From the NCBI GenBank assembly GCA_907163345.1, contig CAJQUN010000003.1, positions 4,458,108 through 4,522,107 of the forward strand: a stretch of 64,000 nucleotides of DNA. The letters are read 5' to 3'. This DNA is from Haberlea rhodopensis. Its lineage: Eukaryota > Streptophyta > Magnoliopsida > Lamiales > Gesneriaceae. Each line of letters starts with the position of its first letter. Position 1 is the first letter of the stretch. The position numbers and the translations under genes were made by a program. The notes under the pieces are model-generated. The model was not told where the DNA came from. It made no database searches and was given only the letters and a program-made list of their open reading frames with translations. Shown here piece by piece: positions 42,692-53,959 of this stretch.

Positions 42692-43504
42692 TCTTCCCTA
42701 ATTAATGCCAAAAAGTGACAGAAAAAAGATAAAACAATTTGTGTTTATGACGAAAACCAAATAAAAATAATTTGCTATAAAGATATGACATTCAAAAATG
42801 AGTGCTCATTTTCATCTCGTGATCAAGTCATAGACTCATAATTGGGCTTTAGTCTTCACCCGATGTAGACCATTTCCAATCTTCTACTATACTTGTGTTA
42901 CATCTCAACTAGACAAACGTGACCCAAGCATTGATGTCGCTACGTGTCCCACGATCAAATGAAGCCGAATATTTGCACCGGTGATATAGAGATTTTTTTT
43001 TTAATTACGCAAGGAAAAAGAACATCGGTTTTTCAATTTTGACAGACAATGTAACAATGATAACAAAAAGCATAATGAATATAGATGCTGAGGAAGATGG
43101 TAGTAGATTTCCCATATCTAGAACTGCGTAGATGAGAGAAAACAACAATCCATGACCGCAAATCCAATTGTGAAACAAATTATCAAACACGATTGTAATC
43201 AATCGGAAGAAGATTATTTATATATATATAAAAAAAAAAAAAACCTTGGAAGTTTCTGTGTCGTGATTACTCCAAACCATCAATAAAGAAGCAATAAAAC
43301 GGCAGATGATTAATAAGCAGAAATTGAGCATCGTGAAATTTTGTACTAGTAATCTTGAAACAAAGAAAAATGGTTTGAGAGATTTTCACCTTTTCGAGCT
43401 TGAAAATGGAGATCGACCTAATGGATCGACGAAAGAGAAGATTTGCTGGTGAACGGCGATTCGAGCATCAGACACCTGACCCCGGGGCAACGTTTTGGGT
43501 ATTT

Positions 43505-43554
43505 TGGGCCAGACGGCATCCTATGGACATATTGGGTCGGAGGATTTTGGGCCC
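43505..43554. promoter_or_regulatory. Site II (TGGGCC) elements in the CX9C gene promoter
   Basis: TGGGCC occurs at 43505-43510 and TGGGCCC at 43548-43554, upstream of the inferred 5' UTR exon. Such TCP-binding site II motifs are typical of plant genes for ribosomal and mitochondrial proteins. Confidence 0.55.
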
Positions 43555-43599
43555 GCGGTGCACAAATATGGATTAGTTGGGTTTCTAAAATAGAATTTT

Positions 43600-44755
43600 A
43601 GGTTTGCGGTGCACTATGATTAATTTGATTTTTGATAGAAAAAATTAATTTTATTCTCTCCTTAAAATAGACATTTTTTATATTCTTGAAAAATTTGCAG
43701 ACGTTTGTGTACGTCCAAAAATGTCAAATTAATAGTTATTTTAATTATATATATTTATTTATTATTTGGGTCCATAATTATTTTTTATGGGGGTGTTCTT
43801 TGGAAATTTTATCTTACACTGTGAGTATTATTACCGATGTAAATATAATTATTGGATGCTATAGATCACACGTGAGGATCACCACATCCAATGACTCAAA
43901 ATATAAAGGATAGAATATTTTGTGTTGTTCCTTAGTAAATTGAAAACAGTAGAGGAAAAATTCAAATCTACCTTATAATTATTATAGTTTTTTTTTTTCA
44001 ATAATAAGTATTGTAGTTTTTGAAAGCTAAATTGGATAGTTTTGAAAGAAAGAAAGGGTATCCTAAAGAATTTTTACTAGTGATTTAAAAAAAAAGAATT
44101 TTTACTAGTAATCTTTTTGCACATCCTAAATATATATATATTTGTAATGATATTATTTTATGTTAACAAAAAGGAATTTGTAAAAAAATTAGAGACTATA
44201 TTAAAATAAAGAACTTTAAAAATAATTTTTTATAGGATTTTTACAGATAACCAACTGAAATAACTATTTAAGTAGGATAATTTTTGATATTTTTAATTTT
44301 TTTGTTTTATAATATTTTTTTGATTCTTCTATTAAGGACGACATATATGACAATGTATGAATACATACTATCAAAGTGGTAACGCTGTCATTTATTATAA
44401 TATAGTGGAGAGCATGATACCAAATTGGTAACTCTGTAATTTATTATAATATTAAAGTTATATAGTTTGATGCTAAATACAAATGTGATGTATAAGATCA
44501 ATTCTGCATATTTTTAGTTATTTTATGATATAAATTTCAGTAATTTCTATTTTCCATCACATGTTTTAGAGTTTAATTAATTTCTATATAAACTATGAAC
44601 AATTATATTGAAAAAATTTGTGATTATTTTGTTATAGATTTTAATAACTGTTGGGAAAAAATATATGTGATTTTTTTAAGAAAAACAATGTGTGCAATTA
44701 TATTAAATATATTTGTAATTTACATAGATAATATGTGTTTAATTTTTAAAAATGG
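43600..44755. other. AT-rich intergenic DNA
   Basis: No supported gene. A frame beginning at 44595 overlaps TRIM-3 and is not credible. Confidence 0.5.
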
Positions 44756-45088
44756 TGTCATGGAATTGTCCTTACTGGGATATCAAACGAAACATGATAT
44801 TTGGAATGTTGTACAATTTAAAAGATTTGAGTTGCACCATTATTATCGGATACATTTTTTGGTAAAAAGGCAAACTTTTGATCCTACAATTGATATCAGA
44901 GTCAAAGTCACGTGTCCAATTCTCATGTATTACAAGGTAATGCAATTATTACAAGATGGTTGTTGGAGTACAACAATTGCCCCTACTGAAAGAGTGGTTG
45001 TTGGGCTGTTGCACGATTTAAAAGATTTGAGTTCAACTGTTACCACCATGTATAATTTTTGGTAAAACGGAAAGTGCTTGATCCTATA
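44756..45088 (+). mobile_element. TRIM-3: diverged relative of the miniature LTR element (333 bp)
   Basis: Two LTR-like copies share ATTTAAAAGATTTGAGTT and TTTTTGGTAAAA..G, with ends GATCCTACA (about 44891) and GATCCTATA (45088). Between them is TTGATATCAGAGTCAAAGTC, a decayed initiator-Met primer-binding site, then GTGTCCAATTCTCATG, which aligns with GTGTTCGATTCCCATG of TRIM-1. The second LTR starts TGTTGGAGTACAACAATTG (about 44961). No clear target duplication is seen. It is older than TRIM-1. Confidence 0.65.
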
Positions 45089-45238
45089 AGATGTGATATG
45101 GTAGTTATGGATAAGTTATAAATTTACAAAATTAGGCTTTTATGATAGCTTTTTATTGCCATGTATCAACTTTCATAATGATTTACATCCATTTTTTTTA
45201 AAATACTTTTAATTTGCAACAACAACCAACTAACATGT

Positions 45239-45261
45239 ACACATACATACATACATACATA
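45239..45261. repeat. (ACAT)n microsatellite
   Basis: ACAT repeated about five to six times. Confidence 0.9.
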
Positions 45262-45828
45262 CCAAACACAGCACATGATTGGGTATCAATCCCTATCTAT
45301 CTACTGAACTACACTGAGTTTCAATAACATAGTGCTTCATTATTAGGCAAGAAAAAACAGACACGACGTGAGTTGGACTTCCATCATCATGTCTAAGAGA
45401 TTATTAGGAGCATTAACTGAATTAGTGCTTCATTAATTTAGTCATATATATGTATCTAATGATCGCACGGAAACTTTGTTGCTGCCCTCAGGAACAACAT
45501 CCATCATCCAAATGAAATCTTTTTTTTTTTCATTTAAAAAAAAGATTCCAATTAACGGTGATGATGGCCTTAAGAGCAATACCCTTAAGGGCATCATCAA
45601 ACAAACATGATCGCACATGTTACATAAATATTCTGAATAAATTAAAAATATACAACCATGAAATAATAATTATGTTAAACAATACGTCGTTTGAGTAAAA
45701 TATAGTATAACTAAAATTATTTGATTATTTTATATTTTTATATATCATTATCCTTAACGCATCATCAAACAAACCTCCGAACCTCCGTGTGTGGTGTAGC
45801 GTGTCAGTGCCCTTCCATAAACACCGCG

Positions 45829-46018
45829 TCAACTTACCTGAGCATCCCTGCAGGCACTCAAGGAGTTACTTCCAGACTACAATTTCATCGTTTCCTGGCT
45901 TAGAGCCAAACAATTAAGAAATGAAACCATTTTTTTCATACAAGGTTTTTGAAGATTGCCGAGCTTCGTTGGACTGATATACAATGTACCAGCTTTCCGG
46001 CTCAATCTTCCCTAATCA
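45829..46018 (-). pseudogene. Partial duplicate of the CX9C gene, exon 2
   Basis: It matches 42513-42705 including both splice borders (GTAAGT donor; ATTAG acceptor side). The ATG is changed to TTG, a stop follows LALSQETMKL, and the second CX9C pair is destroyed by small indels. Intron similarity continues right to about 46210 (matching 42970-43110, with ~200 bp missing), so this is a segmental, not retroposed, copy. The last exon is absent. Confidence 0.85.
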
Positions 46019-46448
46019 ATGCCAAAAAATGACAGGAAAAGAAATTAACCCAATCAAATGAAGCCGAAGATTTGCACCAGTACCGAACTAAATTTTTTTT
46101 TATTACGCAAGGACAAAGAACACCTGTTTTTTCAATTTTGACAAACGAGGTAACAGTGATGAGAAAAGCATGATGAATAGAGAAGGTGTGGGAGGTGGTA
46201 GTAGATTGCCCAAAAGATCATTAAGTGGGTTTGCTACATTACAAAAATTGACGGCGCCATGCACATGGAGCACTACGTTCGCATATAATCTTTCTTCCGG
46301 AAATAATTTGATAATTTAAAATGGGGGACAGCGGAAGCACACTACTCACAGAAATCTTGTGGTGTTCTAGTGAACTGGACCACAAAAAGCGTCTTCTCTT
46401 TACCTGTTCTACAATCTCCACAGTGCATGGACGCGCTTTGCGAACTCC

Positions 46449-46456
46449 TATATATA
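46449..46456 (+). promoter_or_regulatory. TATA box of the glycine-rich protein gene
   Basis: TATATATA lies 73 bp before the ATG at 46529. An in-frame ATG at 46469 lies only 13 bp downstream of it and would precede transcription start, which decides the start codon. Confidence 0.7.
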
Positions 46457-46528
46457 CCCCATTGATCCATGCAAACTAATTCAGTGTTGTTGTGGAATTC
46501 ATTTGATTTATCTTCAAAATCCATTCCC

Positions 46529-47275
46529 ATGGCTGCAAAACGAGTATTGTGCGTGTTTTTCTTCGCGTTATTGTGTGTGGCGATAAGTTCAGCAGCTAGG
46601 ATTATCCTAGAGGCTGTTAATATGGCTGGTCTAGGATATGGTGGTGGGGGTGGTGGCGCCGGTGGAGGATCTGGCGGAGCTGTGGTTGAGCATGGGTATT
46701 CTAGTGGTAGTGGAAGTGGTGCTGGAAGAGGTTCTGGGTATGGCGGAGGAGGAGAGCATGGTGCTGGAGGTGGTGGCGGAGGAGGCGGTAGTGGGGGTGG
46801 AGCGGGGTATGCTGCTGGAGGAGAACATGGTGCTGGGTATGGAAGTGGAGGCGGTGAGGGAGGGGGTGCTGGGTATGGTGCGGGAGGTGCACATGGCGGT
46901 GGTGGGGGTGGAGGAGCAGGTGGTGGTGGCGGAAGTGCTGCTGCTGGCGGGGCACATGGCGGTGGATATGGTGGAGGTGAAGGGGGAGGTAGTGGAGGTG
47001 GCTATGCTGCTGGTGGAGGATATGGGGGTGGCGGAGGTCATGGTGGTGGAGGTGGTGGCGCCTCTGCTGGTGCTGGAGGAGCAACAGCCGGTGGATACGG
47101 TAGCGGTGGAGGTGCTGGAGGCGGAGCCGGTGGAGTCCATGGTGGAGGTTATGGCGGAGGTCAAGGAGGTGGATCAGGTGGCGGTGGTGCGTATGCTGGA
47201 GGTGAACATGCAAGTGGATATGGCAGCGGCGCTGGTGGTGGCGAAGGCGGCGGTCATGGTGGCTATTCCCCCTAG
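46529..47275 (+). CDS. Secreted glycine-rich protein (GRP, cell-wall type)
   Basis: A single-exon gene of 248 codons. The start chosen is MAAKRVLCVFFFALLC, giving a standard cleavable signal peptide (hydrophobic core FFFALLCVAISSA, probable cleavage after SSAA or nearby). After a short ARIILEAVN segment, nearly all the rest is Gly-rich: GGGG runs interspersed with GYGGG, GEHGAG, GGAHGGG and SGGGYAAGG units, ending GGHGGYSP. Irregular repeats of 20-30 residues suggest slippage growth. Such proteins go to the plant cell wall or apoplast and are often organ- or stress-regulated; a specific role cannot be read. The TATA box is well placed. Long frames on the opposite strand are shadows of the repeat. 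Confidence 0.88.
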   Translation: MAAKRVLCVFFFALLCVAISSAARIILEAVNMAGLGYGGGGGGAGGGSGGAVVEHGYSSGSGSGAGRGSGYGGGGEHGAGGGGGGGGSGGGAGYAAGGEHGAGYGSGGGEGGGAGYGAGGAHGGGGGGGAGGGGGSAAAGGAHGGGYGGGEGGGSGGGYAAGGGYGGGGGHGGGGGGASAGAGGATAGGYGSGGGAGGGAGGVHGGGYGGGQGGGSGGGGAYAGGEHASGYGSGAGGGEGGGHGGYSP

Positions 47276-48186
47276 AGCTTTATGCTGCCTTATCCATTCG
47301 GATAGTTAAATGTTCCTATTAAGTTTCAAAAAATATATGATATTGGAAGCATAATAAATAATAATTTAAAATATGAAATATTATTTATCAAGAATGTTAG
47401 ACTGGAAGCACTTAAAACTGGTGCATGGAAGTCTCTCTTATGTTCATTGGTAATTATTAATGTATCAAATTGTTATTGGATTATGCATTGAATGAATGGT
47501 CCATGTATGCTTTATGTTTTGGAAGCATGTTAGCATACCAATAAAATTGAATCGTTCAAATTTTACGAATTAGTAGTGATTCCATTTGAAAGAAACGACT
47601 ACTTATGGTAGCAATTCATATTGACATTTGATACATACAAGGAATACTACTTAGTCAACTACAAAGGCCAACGAGAGAGCGAGATTAGCCAGGAGCTGAC
47701 TGAGACTTATGACTCGAAGATCGAGTCAGAGACTATTGGATGTCTCGATGAGCGACTCTCAATGATGACGTTGAGACTGTTAGAAGAAAAAAAAGAGTTT
47801 AAAGAGTTTTCAAGCTAATGAGACATGAGACTGGGAAAGGTAGTTTATTGCGGACTAGTTCGCAAATGTTAGGAGGAAGGGCTGCCATTAAATCCGTTAA
47901 TTTCATAAGAGAAGATAGATCGTAGTGTAAAAAAGAAGGGATAAATCGGTTTCCAAAAACCAGCGCCCAAAGAGCTTATCACCTTAGGGTCAAGCCGATC
48001 TCTGATCGATCACTTGAAATTCATAGGACAAGTTAAGATAGTCGAATGATTATGTTAACGGGTGTAACATCAAAATTATAATTTATTACGAATAAGATAA
48101 AAGTGGTGACCTTGTAGAATTTAATTAATTAATATCAGAAGTATTATTTTTGTCATGACTAATATGTCACAGCATTTAAGCACAAC
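47276..48186. other. 3' flank of the GRP gene and unassigned DNA
   Basis: Polyadenylation-like AATAAA/AATAAT signals occur at 47350-47360 and 47541. A frame of 65 codons at 47621-47818 (Glu/Ser-rich) has no recognisable relative; I do not call it a gene. Confidence 0.4.
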
Positions 48187-48480
48187 CCTGCTAGAAAATC
48201 GGCTATAATGACGCTAAAAAATGTCATGAAATATGGTTATAGTGATGTTTTTTTCTTTTAATAACGCTTGCTTAAAGTGTCGTCTAGGTTGGCGTTTCAA
48301 TAGGTATATAAGTTATATTGACGCTTGAAAGTGTCATGAAAACAGTATTCACGTCGCTTTAAAAAGCGTCACTATAACATACATACCTATTTAAACACTC
48401 ACATACGCGACGCTTTAAGCAAACATCACTATAGCCATATTTTGTGATGCTTTTTAGCGTCACTATAGCCACTATAGTTT
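48187..48480. repeat. Foldback element with CACTA-like subterminal GACGCTTT repeats
   Basis: About 75 bp at 48201-48276 (GGCTATAATGACGCTAAAAA...) are repeated inverted at 48397-48470 (...TTTTTAGCGTCACTATAGCC), with more GACGCTT/AAGCGTC units between. The left edge CCTGCTAGAAAATCGGC resembles a decayed CACTA terminus. It could fold as one long hairpin. No transposase is seen. Confidence 0.65.
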
Positions 48481-48499
48481 TTTTTTTCCCAATTCGTGG

Positions 48500-50512
48500 T
48501 GCTTATCCATATAAAATAAAAGTAAACAATCATGAAACATGTTACAAAATTCTATCTCATATCAAACTATCAAAGTCATTACCAAAACTAAACAAAGTTT
48601 TTGACAAAATGTAACATTAAACAATTCTATCAAAACATAGCTAGTCTCTCCAAACACTTTCTGCAATAGCTCATTCATTAACATGCTTCATCCATTACAA
48701 CCTACACAAATTATATAAAGAAAATTACATTCAAATGACAGTACAAATGTAAAAAAGAGAAACACACTCATATTAAAATTTATGAATGATTACCAGATGC
48801 TTCGGCTAATGATTCACACATCATTTGTCAAATAGTCAATAAAACGATCTACATCAAATGTCTTCAAATTTCCTGCAAATAGGTTTATATATATATATAT
48901 ATATAGTTGGAACTAAACAAGATGATTGAAATTCTAAATAAAAGATTGAAATAATGAACTATCTTCACCTTCAGCAATGTCATCAACCATTGCTCCGTGA
49001 TTTCTGTTCCAGTATGTTCATTCAACTTTATTATCACTGAAGAAGACAAATGCTTAGCAAAGTTCTGGAGTAACAAGAAAGTAAAATCAGGAGACTGCAA
49101 AATAAATAAAAGTGACAAACCTATAAAATAAAAAATAAAAAATAAAAAACAAGTTTCCAAATATATAAAGATTCTATAGAAAAGAGTAAGTTATTGAAAT
49201 ACATTAATGAAACATATTGACCGCATATGATATTCACAAAGCAAAATACAAATGAGAGTGGTGCTACATAAACTTAAATGCAATCCATAAATCTTGGATA
49301 TTTACCCATAAGTATCATGGGTATAAGAATAAGAAAATCAATATAGATGTAGAAAACAACCACCAGAAAATTCTGGGTTCAGAAACAGAGAATAAGCATA
49401 CTTGATAATTTGGACAACATCAAGTGAATACATTCCAGTTAATGGGTTGTACTGCCGCTGCTTCACAAACCAGCATCAATTAAATACATGTATTCCCATT
49501 CCAAATGAAACGCCAACTTCCTTTGTACAAGAGCAGGAAATAAACTTGCATTTTCATTTTAAATCTTTTTATAACTTCTTTCATCCTCTCCTTTCATCAT
49601 TTCACATACAACTAATTTCACAAGTGGCCACCAAGTTGCCTACAACATCTTCATTATATTACGATACGACATATGAGTTAACTACTTCAAGAACGTGAGT
49701 TGTATCCAGGATTGATAACAAACTTAGACAAGAGTTTTTAGGTTTGTTCATGTTTAACGTGTGATATAATTAGAACTAGATTTACAGATGTCCATGCATA
49801 GGTCTCATTCATACTATATTCCATAATCGAAGACAGAAAAATACTCATGGATTTCTGAAAATCATGTATGAATAAATGTATTCACACGCTCTCAAAATTA
49901 ATCCGGCCACATACATATTTCGTTCTTTGCATACACCATTTTTACATTTCTTACGAGGACAAAACCAAACCATCATTGTTACATTGTTTTTTGGTTCGAT
50001 TTGTAACAATAAATTTTGAATCAAAAAATAAATAGAATACCAAGATTTTTATGTGGCCCAAAACCTACCGTTCCCTACATTTATCACCCTTAATGGGCTT
50101 TATATTTAAGGCCTTTAGTTAGGGTTAAGGGAAATGGCCCAAAAGTGGGTCAAGGTAATGGGCCAACTAATTAGATAATTAAATGGGTCATAAGCATAAT
50201 GGACTCAGAAAATGGGCCAAGGTAGGATGATCCCTCTTTCTTATGAGATCGGATCGAGTCCATAGAGTTCGAGTCCAAACCGCACCAGATATCGGGTATC
50301 AATCATCAGTATTTAAAAATGCAAAATTTAGAAAAAAATTGCACATCCAACTCCCATGTATATTCACACTTTCAAAAGCACAACCACTTCAATGATGCTA
50401 TAGAAATGTGTACAGAAACATATTGACCGGCCTCATTTTTATATAGATTGTACACGGAAAACGTGAAATTCTAGATTTCAAATACAATACCTCTAATCAA
50501 AAGCCTCTTTCC
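48500..50512. other. Unassigned intergenic DNA
   Basis: No supported gene. A (TA)n run is at about 48886-48904. Several GGGCC motifs occur at 50120-50220. It may hold decayed transposon interior adjoining the foldback. Confidence 0.4.
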
Positions 50513-50515
50513 TTA

Positions 50516-50735
50516 ATCATGTCCTTCTATATTCCGTTCGTCCGAGTCTTGAATCTGTTGAGAAAACCAAATGTTAATCGTACATTGAACACACAAAATC
50601 AAAATTGGAGATACAAATAGTAAATTGAACATTGAACAAACAAAATAATCTGAAATTTGAGATACGAGAATTGAGAGAGAAACTGTTCCGAAACCCCAAT
50701 GTTCTTGCAACGGGTAGCCGCAAAGAATTTAGAAG
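50516..50735 (-). CDS. Possible small gene or first exons (targeting-peptide-like), low confidence
   Basis: On the minus strand, after TTTTTAG, an ATG at about 50735 opens MLLNSLRLPVARTLGFRNSF, an Arg/Leu/Ser-rich stretch without acidic residues, as in mitochondrial or plastid targeting peptides. A donor-like CTC|GTATCT and an acceptor GGTTTTCTCAACAG (before 50565) would join it to about a dozen further codons ending in TGA. Neither boundary is supported beyond consensus, and no downstream domain is recognised. It may be a gene remnant. Confidence 0.25.
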
Positions 50736-51104
50736 CATGATTTAACCTAAAAATAATAATTATAAGAAGAATAAAGTAGAAGATAACGATGATTCAGTCA
50801 CAAGCAAAACAAATAAATGTACTCGAATTGCGCGAGTTTCGTTCCATTTATTGGATAAATTTAAAAAATCAGTAAATAAGGGAGACGTGATATATGGCGG
50901 TTGGAAATGGAGGAAGAAGGCTGATGGGACCTATCCTAGTTCAGGTCATGGTTCCACGTGGTTGGGTGTTTTTTTTGGTAATTGGGTTATGATTTTCCAA
51001 TAATTTAGATGTAAAATTATATTATATTGGAATTTGGATGCATTTCAATTGAATTAGGTGAAATAATCCTACTCAGTTAAAATGGTAAAAAATATAAAGG
51101 TTTT

Positions 51105-51446
51105 TGTTGGAGTACAATAACTGATCTTGCTTTGAGACCTATCAAATTGCGACGCTAGGTTGTCATATGATTTAAAAGATTTGAGTTGTATCATAACTAC
51201 CAGCGGTAACTTTTGGTAAAACGTCAAACGCTTGATCTTACAATTTTGGTATGAGAATCGATATCAAGTTGTTTGATTATGTTGAATGCATGAATGCAAT
51301 TATTGGGTGTGGATTGTTGAAATGCAATCATTACTCATGTTTGGAGATCAATCGAATCATATAGCTTCAGCTGCTATCAAAAGTTTTGAGTTGCAAATTT
51401 ACCACAAGATATAACTTTTGATAAAATAATAAACATTGATCCTACA
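51105..51446 (+). mobile_element. TRIM-4: old, diverged miniature LTR element (342 bp)
   Basis: The first LTR starts TGTTGGAGTACAATAACTG and ends GCTTGATCTTACA (about 51241), followed by ATTTTGGTATGAGAATC, a decayed primer-binding site. The second LTR starts near 51301 (GGATTGTTGAAATGCAATC) and ends TTGATCCTACA (51446), sharing AAAAGTTTTGAGTTGCA and TATAACTTTTGATAAAA. Heavily diverged from TRIM-1, but the length and order of parts are the same. Confidence 0.55.
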
Positions 51447-51486
51447 GGTTATATGTCACTGATTTTCACATCTTTAATAGTCTAAG

Positions 51487-51860
51487 TTAGGGGTGCTTAA
51501 CGGGCCGGGTCTGGATTCTAACCGGAACCGGGCTAACCGGTTCCGAACCGGTCTGGAATCGGTAAGATACCGGTCCAGATCGGTTCTACCGTTCCGAAAC
51601 CGGTATCTTAAAGGTTCAGGACTAAACGGATCCGATTCCGGATTGAACCAAAATCGGATCCATTTTTTAATTTTTATTTATTTATTTAAGCTAATATAAG
51701 TTAGATTTTTTGAAAAAAAAAAATGTCAAACAAATTGATTCCGGGTTGGAACCGGAACCGATCCGGTTTCTTAACGGATCGGACCAGTTCTGAGATTATC
51801 GGATCTGAAACCTGCCGGTTCCGGACCGATCCGGACCAGATCAATCTGTTAACCACCCTT
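51487..51860. mobile_element. hAT-type MITE (374 bp)
   Basis: It is flanked by perfect 8-bp target duplications AGTCTAAG (51479-51486 and 51861-51868). The termini TTAGGGGTGCTTAAC and GTTAACCACCCTT are imperfect inverted repeats. The interior has CCGGAACCGG/CGGTTCCGG subterminal repeats and an A/T-rich core. The termini resemble the hAT terminus at 3694. Confidence 0.88.
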
Positions 51861-51869
51861 AGTCTAAGT

Positions 51870-53741
51870 ACTTAATCTCGTTAGTAAGAAAATAAATTAT
51901 TCTCTCTTTATCAAAAGATTATAGATAAAATAATAATCATTGTCGTTTTATTTGTAAAGTTATTTGCAAAATCTTAAAAGTAACCTCAAAGTTGACAACT
52001 TTATATATATTAAGACACATAAAAAACTCAAAGCAATGCATATAACTTAAACTAGTGATACTTAGCATATGATGTGATGTTATACATTATTTATTCTAAA
52101 AATCCCTGGTAAACCAGATGTTCAAATCAAAAATTTAAAAATACAATGTGAAGGGTGACTTTGATGCTACTCCTATGAGCACTGCTCTTAAGAGTAGATC
52201 TTACTATACGATGAGATAATTTCTTTTGAAATATTCCCAATACATGATTGATGCACCCAATGTCACTATCAATATGGGGTAATATCAAATATTCCCCGGG
52301 AAGGAGATCAGAAAATCGATTAGGGGGAGAACATGATATTTTATAGTTATAAAACTATAAAAAAATAATTAAAATTCGCATACAAAACAATAAACATTAT
52401 TTTATTTGCATATAATTCTAATATGAAGGCAATTATGAAAACAAAATTATTTTACTAAACAAAAACAAAACAAATAAAAACTATGTTTTCAAAATAATTT
52501 ATCTAAAATATGAGCAACAACATGCAGTCCAATTAGTAATATAAAATATAGAATTAGAAATAACTGTTACAAAAGTTAGAGGAAGAGGATTAATGTGAAG
52601 TGTAATATTAAAAAAATAATAGGTACCTTAGCAAATGAACAAAGTTGAAAAAATATAGGAATTTAAAGATGGCACCAATACGGAGAGAAAACTGAAAATT
52701 GGAGAAACAAACATAAGAGAATTGGGATAACTTGGTTTAAAATCTGTAATGTATTATTTTACTATTTTATTTATATTTTTTACAGTTTATTTAAATAATT
52801 TGTTTAATGAAAAAAAATTGGTGGGGGTTGTTGGTGCCAATCAACCCCAAGCTCAAAAATTGAGTGCCATCGATGCAGATTCTTTTAATTGCGAGATCAT
52901 AAGTCTTCTTATTTCCTTTTTTCTTCTTTTAAAATGGAGGAGTTCACGAGCGTTAAGTGAAATATCCACAAGACTCTAGCCCATACCGACCAGGGCGTAG
53001 CTATTTTGCATAGAGGGATTGGAGGTGAAGGCGTTGCTGGGGTTCGGGGGCGAAGTTCCCAAAGGAATTATTGGAGATTTATTGTCCGTGTCTTTTTTGG
53101 TCCCTTCATTTCTTACTGGGGGAAAATCAAAAATGATTTCAACAAATATGAAATATGTCTATTTCTGGACCACTTTGAAAGCAAATGTATCAATTTTAAC
53201 CAATCATCATTTCTTGATGACCATTAACAATACATAGAAAGTTATTACAGAATACATATTGAGATATAAGCTTCAAGAAAGCTATTAGACTACATTTACT
53301 TGAGGAAGATGAGCCATACAGAGCCGCAGAGGACGCTTTCAAGATGAGAGACACCAATGAACGATTGAGTGCAACAAGATGCAAAGATGGAAGAACTGAT
53401 TGGGCAATATTGAATTTAACGTTATTTAATATGTATTATTTTAAAATGTAGAATTTCACAATGTTCTTGTATAAAAAATATATTATCTTTCAAAATTACT
53501 TTGTATAAACAAACACTTCATTCGGATACTCGTTAGCTATTGTTTAATAATATCTTTCTCCACATTCATAAGTTGTACTCACAACTTCATTCTGAATCTT
53601 TTGTATAAATACTTCATAAGCCATTTAATCTAAATTTCAAATTAATATATACAATAAGTTTAAGATTAGATAGAAAAAAGTATACAAGAAAAAGTTTTTT
53701 ACAAGAAATAACTTTTTTACTAAAAACAATGTACATCACAT
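51870..53741. other. AT-rich intergenic DNA, no gene supported
   Basis: Small frames (for example 53006-53227, Gly-rich start) overlap in several phases and show no domain. No repeats of note. Confidence 0.45.
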
Positions 53742-53951
53742 ATTTTTTTTTTTAAAAAATAAGCTTAAAAAATGAGAAAATGAACAAAATAAGTATGAAA
53801 TTAGTTTCATCAACAAATATTTTTTGGACAAATAACTAAATCCCAAAATATTATGGAAAATGAGAAATCCAAAAAATTGATGAAAAGTGGTAGCTGGTTT
53901 CGAACTCATGACTACCAATCACATCAACACATCAACCACCTGCGCCACAAC
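53742..53951 (-). mobile_element. tRNA-derived SINE candidate (about 210 bp)
   Basis: On the minus strand an A-box-like TGGCGCAGGTGG (53936-53947) is followed about 30 bases later by a B box GAGTTCGAAACC (53896-53907), the spacing of an internal Pol III promoter. The element ends in an A-rich tail (53745-53757). A target duplication was not identified. Confidence 0.5.
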
Positions 53952-53959
53952 TTTTAAGT

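Noticed and set aside
44595..45065. 156-codon open frame
   Set aside because: Its second half is TRIM-3 LTR and primer-site sequence and the first half is AT-rich low complexity.
46469..46528. Upstream in-frame ATG as start of the glycine-rich protein
   Set aside because: It lies 13 bp after the TATA box and would place 20 polar residues before an otherwise perfect signal peptide.
46631..47213. Long frames on both strands (Ser/Thr-rich and His-rich) overlapping the glycine-rich protein gene
   Set aside because: They are shadows of GGN-repeat DNA; the plus-strand frame with signal peptide and TATA box is the real gene.
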